The notes beneath the pieces were generated by a model. It was not told the origin of the DNA and did not search any database. It saw only the letters and a program-made list of their open reading frames with translations. A stretch of DNA of 64,000 nucleotides. Origin: Corynebacterium phocae (GTDB lineage Bacteria > Actinomycetota > Actinomycetes > Mycobacteriales > Mycobacteriaceae). Where the stretch lies: NCBI RefSeq assembly GCF_008693075.1, contig NZ_VXKJ01000030.1:165757-229756 (forward strand), in the 5' to 3' direction. The position numbers and the translations under genes were made by a program. Positions 1-7,622 of this stretch are shown piece by piece (the first letter of the stretch is position 1; each line of letters opens with the position of its first letter).

Positions 1-281
1 AGCGTTTTGCTTCCTGGAAGCAACGCCTGATGTTGGGGGCTTTGTTCCAGCGGTGCTTGTGGCCGGAGTGCACCGTGCCCACCGATGACTGCGAATACCA
101 CCACATCGAGGGCTGGTCCGGCGGCGGGCCAACCAACGTCAACAACCTCATCCCGCTGTGCCAGTATCACAACCGGGTGAATGAGGACAACGGGGTGCGC
201 AAGAGGGGCCGGATGGAAGTGGTTGACCGCCGGGTGGCGTGGATCTCCCCGCGCGGTGGGCCCCCAAAGTTTGTGACCTGA
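1..281 (+). CDS. HNH endonuclease-domain protein, 3' part (13E12/DUF222-type)
   Basis: This is the C-terminal end of a gene that begins before the window; the frame is open from base 3. The visible part holds an HNH nuclease motif: Cys in PECTVP, then YHHIEGWSGGG, then NLIPLCQYHN. That is the zinc/metal-binding core of the 13E12-repeat/DUF222 proteins, which are multicopy in actinobacteria. The upstream DUF222 part is not visible, so the full length is unknown. Cellular role is unknown; mobile-element or defence links are often suggested for this family. The protein ends in a short tail whose codons lie inside a 15-bp tandem repeat. Confidence 0.8.
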   Translation, partial: RFASWKQRLMLGALFQRCLWPECTVPTDDCEYHHIEGWSGGGPTNVNNLIPLCQYHNRVNEDNGVRKRGRMEVVDRRVAWISPRGGPPKFVT

Positions 282-321
282 CGGTTTGTGACCTGACGCC
301 AGGTCACCTGACGCCAGGTCA
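269..321. repeat. Two overlapping pairs of 15-bp tandem repeats with a palindrome
   Basis: GTTTGTGACCTGACG occurs at 269-283 and 284-298, and CCTGACGCCAGGTCA at 292-306 and 307-321. The sequence TGACCTG at 289-295 pairs with CAGGTCA at 300-306 around a 4-nt loop. The repeats span the stop codon of the HNH gene. The hairpin may help termination, but no T-run follows. Confidence 0.8.
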
Positions 322-499
322 TCGCCAACCAGCACGAAGCAAAACCCCAGGGTGGCAGGATTCTGCTGCCCCATTCGTGCTGCCTTATCCGCGCGGCCCG
401 CTGCCAACCATCACCAGTTCGAGGGGACAAAAAGCGAATAGGTGGGCTAAGATTTCTTCGAGCACAGAGAAAATCCGACTGAAAGCCAGGTGAATGTGA

Positions 500-643
500 A
501 TGGCTATTTTTGATTCTCTAGGCCCTGACCACGGGGAATCCGCTTTCCCGGCCACAGACCTGGAAGAAGCCTTTGCGGTCTTTGACTACCCGGAAGAACA
601 CGTTGTGGACCCGGACTTGCAGCTGCGCTGGTACTCTTCCTAG
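500..643 (+). CDS. Possible small acidic protein (47 aa)
   Basis: An ATG at 500 opens a 47-codon frame ending at TAG 641-643. The product starts MAIFDSLGPDH, is rich in Asp/Glu, and ends LQLRWYSS. An AGG lies about 9 nt upstream and a possible -10 (TAAGAT) at 448-453. No family is recognised and there is no membrane segment. Support is its protein-like acidic composition, the correctly placed ATG, and the lack of a better reading of this gap; the frame is short enough to be chance. It is followed directly by a 24-bp direct repeat. Confidence 0.4.
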   Translation: MAIFDSLGPDHGESAFPATDLEEAFAVFDYPEEHVVDPDLQLRWYSS

Positions 644-648
644 CGTCC

Positions 649-733
649 GGCCCCCGCGCGTCCGGCCACCGCTGTAGTACTGGGCCTTGGTACGGAGATC
701 GTTCAGTCTGGCCCCCGCGCGTCCGGCCACCGC
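649..733. repeat. 24-bp direct repeat pair
   Basis: A GC-rich 24-mer beginning GGCCCCCGCGCGTCCGG occurs at 649-672 and exactly again at 710-733, 61 bp apart. It lies in the gap between the small frame at 500 and the ABC ATPase gene. No gene is seen here. Confidence 0.8.
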
Positions 734-756
734 AAACCTGGCAGCCGGACGTTGCT

Positions 757-816
757 GTGTTCTAGGCGCTGGGGTTTTAGGCGCTGTGTTTTTAGGCGCT
801 GTGTTTTAGGCGCTGG
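757..816. repeat. Four copies of a 14-15-bp tandem repeat
   Basis: The core TAGGCGCTG recurs at 763, 778, 793 and 807, with T-rich spacers (GTGTTTT and similar). The last copy contains the TAA stop of the minus-strand ABC ATPase gene (806-808), so the array grows out of the end of that gene. Confidence 0.85.
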
Positions 817-2254
817 GCCGGCCAGTGGGCAGTGGTCCGGCGGCAGCGGCGTCAATGAGCGCGCGGGTGTAGCCGTCGGCGGGGTTGGCCCAGATGTCCT
901 CCGTCCGGCCGGTTTCCACCAGCTGCCCGGCGTGGAGCACCGCCACGGTATCGCACACCTGCCGCATCACGGCCAAGTCGTGGGTGACAAAAACCAAGGT
1001 GAGCCCCCGGCTATCGACCAGCTTGGCCAGCAGATCCAGAATGGTGCGCCGGACGGAAACATCAAGCGCGGAGACGGCCTCGTCGGCGAGCAGAATATCA
1101 GGATCACCTATGACCGCGCGGGCGATGGAAATCCGCTGGCGCTGGCCACCGGAGAACTCGTGGGGGTAGCGCCCCGCCCCGGAGGGGTCTATCCCGACCT
1201 CGGCGAGGATTGACTCCACCTCGCTGCGGGTGGCACCGCGTTTGCCTTCCGCCACTATCTTCCACACCGGCAGGCGAGGGTTGAGCGAGGACTGCGGATC
1301 CTGGAATACCATCTGTACCCGGCCAGTGACCGCCACTGTGCCGGAGGTGGGCTGGGCCAGGCCAGCCACCAGCTTGATGAGCGTGGTCTTTCCAGAACCC
1401 GAACCGCCCACCAGGCCCAGGCGCTGCCCGCGGGCCACGTGCAGGCTGACCCCATCTAGGACCTGGCGCCCGCGGTAGGACTTGGTTACATTGCGCAGCT
1501 CAATGGCGGTTCCGGTGGCCGGGCGCGGCGGTGCCGGTTCTCCGGGCAAAGAAGCGCTGACCAGCGCGCGGGTGTAGTCCTCCCGGGGCTGCGAAAGCAC
1601 CTCGCGGGTGGGGCCTTGTTCCACCGCGCGGCCGGCGTGCATGACCACCACCGAGGTACACATCCGCGCAATTACCCGGAGATCGTGGCTGATGAACAAC
1701 AACGCGGTGCCGTGCTCGGTTACTAGCCGGTCGATGAGTTCGAGGATGTCCGCCTGCGTGGTGGCATCGAGCGCGGTGGTGGGCTCGTCGCAAATGAGCA
1801 GGTCCGGGTTTCCGGCCATGGCCATGGCAATGAGCACGCGCTGGCGCTGGCCACCGGAAAGTTGGTGGGGAAAGCGCCCGGACAGCGCAGGGTCTAGGCC
1901 CACGGATGTCAGCGCCTGCGCCGAGGCCCCCGCAAAGCCCAACTGCCGGCCGATGGTCATCAGCGGGTCCAACGCGCTCATAGGCTCCTGGAAGACCATG
2001 GCCATCTTCTTGCCGCGCAAACCCCGCAGGGCGCGGTCGGGTAGGCCCACTAGCTCATCCCCGTCCAGCAGCACGGAGCCGCCGGTGCGCAGATTCTTAG
2101 CCAGCAGCCCCATGATGGCCAGCGCGGTCAGGGACTTGCCGGAACCGGATTCACCAATCAACCCCAGCCGGCCGCCGGGCGCCACCGCAAAAGTCAGCCG
2201 GTGAAGCAGCTCCGCGGACCGCGTGGAGACAGTTAAGTCGCGTACTTTAAGCAT
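806..2254 (-). CDS. Oligopeptide ABC importer, fused double ATPase (DppD-DppF type)
   Basis: This protein powers peptide uptake with the two permeases encoded just upstream. It holds two complete ATP-binding domains in 482 aa. Domain 1 has Walker A GESGSGKS near residue 34, signature LSGGQRQR near 135 and Walker B LLICDEPTTALD. Domain 2 has Walker A GGSGSGKTT near 284, signature FSGGQRQRIS near 368 and ADEAVSALD. In many bacteria these are two separate genes (oppD/oppF); the fusion is a common actinobacterial form. It overlaps the preceding permease gene by 8 bp, showing translational coupling, and is the last gene of the operon. Its stop lies in a tandem repeat. Confidence 0.93.
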   Translation of the reverse strand: MLKVRDLTVSTRSAELLHRLTFAVAPGGRLGLIGESGSGKSLTALAIMGLLAKNLRTGGSVLLDGDELVGLPDRALRGLRGKKMAMVFQEPMSALDPLMTIGRQLGFAGASAQALTSVGLDPALSGRFPHQLSGGQRQRVLIAMAMAGNPDLLICDEPTTALDATTQADILELIDRLVTEHGTALLFISHDLRVIARMCTSVVVMHAGRAVEQGPTREVLSQPREDYTRALVSASLPGEPAPPRPATGTAIELRNVTKSYRGRQVLDGVSLHVARGQRLGLVGGSGSGKTTLIKLVAGLAQPTSGTVAVTGRVQMVFQDPQSSLNPRLPVWKIVAEGKRGATRSEVESILAEVGIDPSGAGRYPHEFSGGQRQRISIARAVIGDPDILLADEAVSALDVSVRRTILDLLAKLVDSRGLTLVFVTHDLAVMRQVCDTVAVLHAGQLVETGRTEDIWANPADGYTRALIDAAAAGPLPTGRPSA

Positions 2255-3071
2255 TGAGTCCTCCCCGCAGGCGTGGATCTAGTAGGTCGCGTAGGCCGTC
2301 GCCCAGCAGGTTAAAGCCCAGGACTGTCAGCCCAATGGCCAGGCCCGGCCACAGCGCCAGCAGCGGGTGGGTGCCCAGCAACGTTTGGGCGTCTTGGAGC
2401 ATACGCCCCCAGGAGGCGGCGGGCGCGGGGGTTCCCAGGCCCAGGTAGGATAGTCCGGCCTCTGCCAGGATGGCCAGCGCGAAGAACACGGTGGCCTGCA
2501 CGGTTACAAGCCCCGCGATGTTGGGCGCTATGTGCCGCAGCGCGATGACTGGTCCTGGCACCTTGGATACGCGCGCGGAGGCAATGAAGTCCAGGTGCAG
2601 AATCTGCATGGCACCGGAACGCGCCACGCGGGCAAACGAGGGCACCCCAGCGACCCCGATGGCCGCCATCGCCGTGAGCGTGGACGGGCCCCACACCGCG
2701 CCGGCCACGATGGCCAGCAGCAGGCCTGGAAACGCCAGCATGAGGTCCGCGGTGCGCATGACCACGTTGTCCACGAACCCGCCGCGCATGGCGGCCAGGA
2801 TTCCCAGCGGCACGCCGATAACCGCCGCGATGGTCACCGCCACCACGCCCACATACAGCGTGATGTGCGATCCGGCCATGATGCGGGAGAAGACGTCGCG
2901 CCCAAAGCGGTCGGTGCCCAGCAGGTGTTCGGCGTTGGGCCCGGCAAGCCGCACTTCCGGCACGGCGTGGACCGGGTCATAAGGCGTCCAAAATAGCGCG
3001 ACCACAGCCATGGTCACGGTGATTGCTACCAGCGCGGCACCCACCCAGCCGGTGAGGGGGAAACGTCTCAT
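2247..3071 (-). CDS. Peptide ABC transporter permease (DppC type)
   Basis: Inner-membrane channel subunit of the oligopeptide importer. The 274-aa protein starts with a cytoplasmic tip and an N-terminal membrane helix (WVGAALVAITVTMAVVALF). A periplasmic-loop motif LLGTDRFGRDVFSR follows, typical of DppC/OppC, and then the five-helix BPD core with an EAA loop around ASARVSKVPGPVIALRHIAPN. The length is normal for the family. It overlaps the DppB-type gene by 4 bp and the ATPase gene by 8 bp, so all three are co-translated. Confidence 0.93.
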   Translation of the reverse strand: MRRFPLTGWVGAALVAITVTMAVVALFWTPYDPVHAVPEVRLAGPNAEHLLGTDRFGRDVFSRIMAGSHITLYVGVVAVTIAAVIGVPLGILAAMRGGFVDNVVMRTADLMLAFPGLLLAIVAGAVWGPSTLTAMAAIGVAGVPSFARVARSGAMQILHLDFIASARVSKVPGPVIALRHIAPNIAGLVTVQATVFFALAILAEAGLSYLGLGTPAPAASWGRMLQDAQTLLGTHPLLALWPGLAIGLTVLGFNLLGDGLRDLLDPRLRGGLNA

Positions 3072-4003
3072 GAGCGAGCCTCCTTCAGGCGCGGGTCAAT
3101 GCTGCGGTAGGCCACGTCCACAACCAGGTTCACGCACAGGGTAAAGGCCACGAATAGCATGATGAGGGTCTGCACGGTGGTCAGGTCGCGGTTGGAGACG
3201 GCATCGAGCAGCATGGTGCCAATCCCCGGGATTACGAAGACTTTTTCGATGACCACCGCGCCCGCGGCCATGCTGGTTAGCTGCAGCCCGGCCACGGTGA
3301 GCACGGGTAGCGCGGCGTTGCGCAGGCCGTGGCGGTTTATGGCTTGACTTCTCGATGCCCCCAGCGAGCGCGCCGTCCGAATATAGTCCTGGTCCGCAGT
3401 CTCTAGCACCGCGGAGCGCACGTAACGTGTGAGGATAGCGCCCTGCACTGAGGCCAGCGCCATTACCGGTAACACCAGGTGCCGGCTAAAAGCCGCAAAA
3501 CCTTGGTTGGGCGGGATCCAGCCGTTGGCGGGCAGTAGCTGGTAGTGGATGGCAAACACCGTCACCAGCAAGATGCCCAGCAAAAAGCTGGGGATGGCTA
3601 TTCCCGCTTGGGCAAGCGCCGTTATTACCGTGGCGGTGGGATGGCCGTTGCGCCGTGCTAGCCACACGCCAACGGGGATTGCGCAGGCTAGCGCTACCAC
3701 CATGGCCGAAAGCGCCAGGATGAGCGAGACTTGGGCGCGGTCTATGACCTGGGCGGTGATATCTGTCTGGGAAGTCAAGCTGGTGCCCAGGTTCCCGGTG
3801 AGTAGGCCAGATACCCATTCCCAGTATTGGGTCCACAGGGGTTTATCTAGTCCCAGCGTGGCGCTTAGCTGGTCTACTTTTTCAGTGGTGGCGTTGACGC
3901 CCAACGCCACGCGGGCCGGGTTGCCGGGAACCGCGCGCATGAGCAAGAAGATGAGCACCGAGGCCGCAGCCAGGGTGGCTACAAAGCGGGCGAGGATTCT
4001 CAT
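3068..4003 (-). CDS. Peptide ABC transporter permease (DppB type)
   Basis: Partner permease of the DppC-type protein, 311 aa. It has the N-terminal helix ARFVATLAAASVLIFLLMRAVPGNPA, with the AVPGNPA motif characteristic of DppB/OppB. The EAA loop is RTARSLGASRSQAINRHGLRNAALP, which contacts the ATPase, and hydrophobic helices run to the C-terminus. It starts by a 4-bp overlap with the solute-binding lipoprotein gene and ends by a 4-bp overlap with the DppC gene. Confidence 0.93.
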   Translation of the reverse strand: MRILARFVATLAAASVLIFLLMRAVPGNPARVALGVNATTEKVDQLSATLGLDKPLWTQYWEWVSGLLTGNLGTSLTSQTDITAQVIDRAQVSLILALSAMVVALACAIPVGVWLARRNGHPTATVITALAQAGIAIPSFLLGILLVTVFAIHYQLLPANGWIPPNQGFAAFSRHLVLPVMALASVQGAILTRYVRSAVLETADQDYIRTARSLGASRSQAINRHGLRNAALPVLTVAGLQLTSMAAGAVVIEKVFVIPGIGTMLLDAVSNRDLTTVQTLIMLFVAFTLCVNLVVDVAYRSIDPRLKEARS

Positions 4004-5760
4004 TTTTCCTCCACGGTTTTGAGCACTAGGCCGTCGGTGACCTGCGTGGGGTTGACCCCGGAGATACCCGGCGCGGTTAATACGATGTTGGGGAAGTTCA
4101 GCACTGTCAGCGCCGGCATGTCCTCCATGATGGCGTCCACGGATTGCTGCATGAGCTGGGTGGACTTTGTGGGGTTGGTGGCGGTGTCGGCGTGGGCAAA
4201 GAGCTGTTGGGTGCGGGCGGAGTCATAGCCAATGTAGTAGTCCGGGGATCCAAAGATTTTGGTGATATCGCGGGGCTCCACGTGGGCAATCATGGACATT
4301 TGATAGTCTTTGGCGCCAAAGACTTGGCTTAACCAGACCGCTGGGAATTCTGCGGTTTCTAGGGTGACTTGAAAGCCAATGTCTTTGAGCTGGGAGTAGA
4401 CCAGCTCGGAGAGCATTTGGGTATAGGGCAGGGAGGGAACGGTGATACGCAGTGGGGTTCCTACCGCGCCGGCTTCTTCCATAAGCTGGCGGGCTCGCTC
4501 CGGGTTGAAGGGGTAGTAGTTTTTGTCCGTGAACCACGGGTCCGCCGGTGCTACGGGAGCCCCGCCGGTGTCTTGGCCCAGGCCGTTGAAGAGCACCTGG
4601 TTGGCGGCCTCGCGGTCGATCCCGTAGGCCACCGCTTGGCGCACCCGGGGGTCGTTAAAGGGGGCGGCTTGGTTGTTCATGGAAATGAGTAGCTCGCCGT
4701 TGGTGCTGCCTTGAAGCACGCGGAAGCGCTTCGGGATGGTGGATAAAAGCTCGGGGTTTTGCACGCCCAAGACCACGTCCACGCTGCCGGATTGCAGGGC
4801 GTTGACCGAGGAGATGGTGTCCGGGAAGTATTTGATGGTGATGTCCTCGTGGGCTTTTTCTCCCCAGTAGTCCGGGTTGACGCGCAGTGCCACGAAGTCC
4901 GCTGGGGTGAAATTTGCTACGGTGAACGGCCCGGTGCCCACCGGGTTGGAGGCTAGTTTGTCCATTGCGCTGGGAGTCATCATGGCGCCTACGGCGGTGG
5001 ACATGGACCACAACCACCGCTGTGAGGGCTCCTGGAGGGTGACTTCGAGGGTGTGATTGTCTATGGCACGGGCGCTGTCAACGACGTCTAGCTGTGAGGA
5101 GATTCCGTTGGCCCAGTCATTGCGTACGTAGTTGATGGAAAAAGCGGCGGTTTCTGCAGTGAAGGCGTCTCCGTTGGAGAAGGTGATTGCCTCCCGGAGG
5201 TGGAAGGTGTACTTCTTGCCGTCGGGGGAGACGTCCCAGCTGTGTGCCAGGAGGGGCTCTATCTCTCCGCTGTCCGGGTTGATGGTCACTAGGGTTTCGT
5301 AGACGTTGCCCATGAGTGCGGCGGGGATGGCGGCGCCGCCGGTGGTGGTGAAATCGAGGGAGGTCGCGGCCACGGTGGAGGCAAAGACCACGGCGGGGTC
5401 GCTGCCGGCGGTGACTACGGCGGTGTGCCCGGCCGAACACGCCGAAAGCGCCGAAAGCGCCGTCGCGGCTCCCACCCCGGCACACACTACCGCCGCCGTC
5501 CGCCGGGTCCTGAACATCAGCGCCTGTGGCACCCGCGCCTGTGGCACCCGCGCCTGCGCTGCCACCCCGCGCGTAGTTGGGGTCCCCGGTTCCTGGTGCC
5601 GCGCGCCTGCGGTCAGGGCTGCGCGGGCGGACGCCGCCAGTCGGCGCGTGGAAGACCGGCGCGTGGAAGACCGGCGGGTGGTAGACCGGCGGGTGGTAGA
5701 CCAGCGTGCGGGCGGCTGGCGAACTGTCAGCAGGCGCAGCAAAAACTCGGGGGGACGCAT
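4000..5760 (-). CDS. Peptide-binding lipoprotein of ABC importer (SBP family 5)
   Basis: Extracytoplasmic receptor that should capture peptides or similar solutes. The mature part is a typical family-5 binding protein, with motifs such as LAHSWDVSPDGKKYTFHLRE and NPVGTGPF. A lipoprotein signal (MFRTRRTAAVVCAG then LSALSACSAG) begins at Met82, giving an alternative start at 5517. The 81 residues before it are low-complexity, made of in-frame 5-residue repeats (STTRR/SSTRR and RVPQA). The start at 5760 could be leaderless, because TACCCT lies 7 nt before the ATG; the start at 5517 has no visible ribosome site. I favour 5517 for the functional lipoprotein but give the longer frame. First gene of the transporter operon. 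Confidence 0.85.
   Translation of the reverse strand: MRPPEFLLRLLTVRQPPARWSTTRRSTTRRSSTRRSSTRRLAASARAALTAGARHQEPGTPTTRGVAAQARVPQARVPQALMFRTRRTAAVVCAGVGAATALSALSACSAGHTAVVTAGSDPAVVFASTVAATSLDFTTTGGAAIPAALMGNVYETLVTINPDSGEIEPLLAHSWDVSPDGKKYTFHLREAITFSNGDAFTAETAAFSINYVRNDWANGISSQLDVVDSARAIDNHTLEVTLQEPSQRWLWSMSTAVGAMMTPSAMDKLASNPVGTGPFTVANFTPADFVALRVNPDYWGEKAHEDITIKYFPDTISSVNALQSGSVDVVLGVQNPELLSTIPKRFRVLQGSTNGELLISMNNQAAPFNDPRVRQAVAYGIDREAANQVLFNGLGQDTGGAPVAPADPWFTDKNYYPFNPERARQLMEEAGAVGTPLRITVPSLPYTQMLSELVYSQLKDIGFQVTLETAEFPAVWLSQVFGAKDYQMSMIAHVEPRDITKIFGSPDYYIGYDSARTQQLFAHADTATNPTKSTQLMQQSVDAIMEDMPALTVLNFPNIVLTAPGISGVNPTQVTDGLVLKTVEEK
5521..5704. repeat. Two 15-bp tandem arrays in the 5' part of the peptide-binding protein gene
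   Basis: CGCCTGTGGCACCCG is repeated at 5521-5535 and 5536-5550, with a partial third copy. A second array of four 15-bp units (CGCGTGGAAGACCGG, drifting to CGGGTGGTAGACCGG) covers 5645-5704. Because 15 is a multiple of 3, both arrays read as five-residue peptide repeats if translated from the upstream start. Confidence 0.85.
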
Positions 5761-5791
5761 GGGTCTAAGGGTAACGCGTTTTCTCAGGATC

Positions 5792-6553
5792 CTAAACGAC
5801 CTCGTGGAGAATGTTCAGCCGCAGGGGAGAAGAGGTTCCCCGAACCGTGGACAAAGAAATCTGGACCCCCTCCGCGCGGTACTTGTAGCGCCCGTATTCT
5901 ACTGGTTCACCGTTGTGGTCATGTAGGTACAAGCGCACGTACCACAGCGGCTCGCCCTCCTTTACCCCCAGGAGTTCGGCGTCTTCTTTGTTCGCACGAA
6001 TAGTGCGCAGCACCCGGTTGACGTTGTCCACGGGAACGCCTGCCGACGCTAGCATGCGGTGCAGCGAGGGATCCGTGTCGTCGAAACCCATGATGTGCCG
6101 GCCCACATCCAGTGGGAAATAATGCTCCTGGATCATGCGGATTTCATCATCTAGGCTGCGCAACCGCTTGAGGTAAACAATGGACTCGCCTTCAGGGATG
6201 CTCAGGGCGCTAGCTGCTTCCTCAGGCGCGGGGACTCTGCCCAGAACTAGAATTTTCTGACTGACCTTGAGCCCACATTCGTTATAGCGCGCGGAGGCAG
6301 AGTAGGTAGATTCGAAGTTTTCTGCAGTGAAGTTTCCTAGCACTACGGAGCGCCGCCCACGGCCGGAGGAGATAGCTCCCTGCGCGCGCAGGGTGGCCAT
6401 GGCTTGGCGCACGGGGCCACGCGAGGTATCGAACTGTTCGCACAGCTCGGCTTCACTGGGGAAGAAATCCCCAGGTTTGAGGTTACCGTTGGCGATCTCC
6501 CCTTTCAGGTAGTTTGCAATCTTTAAGTACTGTTGCGGCTCGCGGCGGGACAT
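5792..6553 (-). CDS. GntR-family transcriptional regulator (HutC/UTRA type)
   Basis: DNA-binding repressor with an N-terminal winged helix (residues ~8-75: YLKIANYLKGEI, FPSEAELCEQFDTSRGPVRQAMATL) and a C-terminal UTRA ligand domain (from ~residue 95, including ESIVYLKRLRSLDDEIRMIQEHYFP and EPVEYGRYKYRAEGVQ). Its 253 aa is the usual length. It lies 31 bp upstream of the peptide-importer operon on the same strand, so controlling that operon is the natural guess. The ligand is unknown. An inverted repeat in its own promoter region suggests self-regulation. Confidence 0.92.
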   Translation of the reverse strand: MSRREPQQYLKIANYLKGEIANGNLKPGDFFPSEAELCEQFDTSRGPVRQAMATLRAQGAISSGRGRRSVVLGNFTAENFESTYSASARYNECGLKVSQKILVLGRVPAPEEAASALSIPEGESIVYLKRLRSLDDEIRMIQEHYFPLDVGRHIMGFDDTDPSLHRMLASAGVPVDNVNRVLRTIRANKEDAELLGVKEGEPLWYVRLYLHDHNGEPVEYGRYKYRAEGVQISLSTVRGTSSPLRLNILHEVV

Positions 6554-6583
6554 GATGACAACTCTTTTCGAGGTTAAATACTC

Positions 6584-6608
6584 ATGGGTCGTAACCTATT
6601 TTACCCAT
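6584..6608 (-). promoter_or_regulatory. Candidate GntR operator/promoter
   Basis: ATGGGT at 6584-6589 and ACCCAT at 6603-6608 form a 6-bp inverted repeat in the 88-bp gap upstream of the GntR gene. On the minus strand a -10-like TAAAAT (6597-6602) lies inside the repeat, so a bound regulator would cover the promoter. This is a position-based inference. Confidence 0.35.
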
Positions 6609-6641
6609 ATTCACCTGGGATTTCCGAAAGTAATGAGAACC

Positions 6642-7622
6642 TTAACTAAACCAAATATTCGAAAGCCTATTCAAATTGCTCAGTAATTGTTGGTGTGAGG
6701 TCGACTGTAGTGCGATCATAAGCTCGTCCACTTGAGAAAGCTTAATTAATTTAAGGAGATCTTTTTTAACTTTCTCAGGTTCTCCGACGGCGTTGTAGCG
6801 CAACATGTCCAGAATTTGCCTGCCCTGAAAGGTGTCCATAACTGCGCGGACCTGGCCGTCATCTAGGTCACGTCCACGCCCCACAAAGGCTTTCACACGC
6901 CGGAAACACACCTTATCCCACTCGCGCTCAGCACTCTTTTCATCCTCAGCCACCAGCACGTTTATCCCGGCAATGAGATACGGTTCCGGGCACTGCTGGG
7001 ATGGTTCAAAGTTGTTGCGGTAATGGGAGGCGGCCTCGCGGAGGTGGGTGGGGGCAAAGTGCGAGGCGAACGCGAAAGGCAGCCCCAGGCGCGCGGCCAG
7101 GCCGGCCCCAAACATTGAGGACCCCAGAATGTAGACAGGCACGTTGGTACCGGCCCCCGGTACGGCCCGCACGCCGGGGATGGGGCTGGAGTCAGATAAG
7201 AACCCGCGCAGCTGTTCTACGTCGTGGGCAAACCTGTCAGCGGCGTGGGCGTCCCGGCGCAGCGCCCGGCCCACAGTGTTCATGTCGGTGCCCGGTGCGC
7301 GTCCCACGCCCAAGTCAATCCGCCCTGGGTGGAGCTGCGCCAGGGTGCCAAATTGTTCCGCAATCACGTAGGGCACGTGGTTGGGCAGCATGACTCCGCC
7401 GGAGCCCAGCCGGATGGTGGAAGTATGGGCCGCCACGTGGGCTATGAGAACTGCGGGCGCGGAAGAGGAAATGTGTGGCATGTTGTGGTGCTCGGTGTAC
7501 CAGATGCGCTGGAACCCCCGGGCCTCGGCCTGTTGGGCCAGTTCCACGGAGCGGCGGAAGGAGTCAGCTGCGGTTTCTCCCGGGTAGATGTGGCAAAAAT
7601 CGAGGAGGGACAGCCCCGTCAT
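6642..7622 (-). CDS. LLM-class flavin-dependent oxidoreductase (luciferase-like monooxygenase)
   Basis: A 326-aa single-domain TIM-barrel flavoprotein of the bacterial-luciferase family. The motifs RIWYTEHHNMPHISSSAPAVL, IRLGSGGVMLPNH and LHPGRIDLGVGRAPG are the signature of the YwbF/YhbW-type alkanal-monooxygenase-like subgroup. It should use reduced FMN and oxygen on an unknown small substrate. It overlaps the upstream C-S lyase gene by 4 bp, so the two are co-translated. C. glutamicum has a comparable gene near aecD. Activity on sulfur compounds is only inference from the neighbour. Confidence 0.88.
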   Translation of the reverse strand: MTGLSLLDFCHIYPGETAADSFRRSVELAQQAEARGFQRIWYTEHHNMPHISSSAPAVLIAHVAAHTSTIRLGSGGVMLPNHVPYVIAEQFGTLAQLHPGRIDLGVGRAPGTDMNTVGRALRRDAHAADRFAHDVEQLRGFLSDSSPIPGVRAVPGAGTNVPVYILGSSMFGAGLAARLGLPFAFASHFAPTHLREAASHYRNNFEPSQQCPEPYLIAGINVLVAEDEKSAEREWDKVCFRRVKAFVGRGRDLDDGQVRAVMDTFQGRQILDMLRYNAVGEPEKVKKDLLKLIKLSQVDELMIALQSTSHQQLLSNLNRLSNIWFS

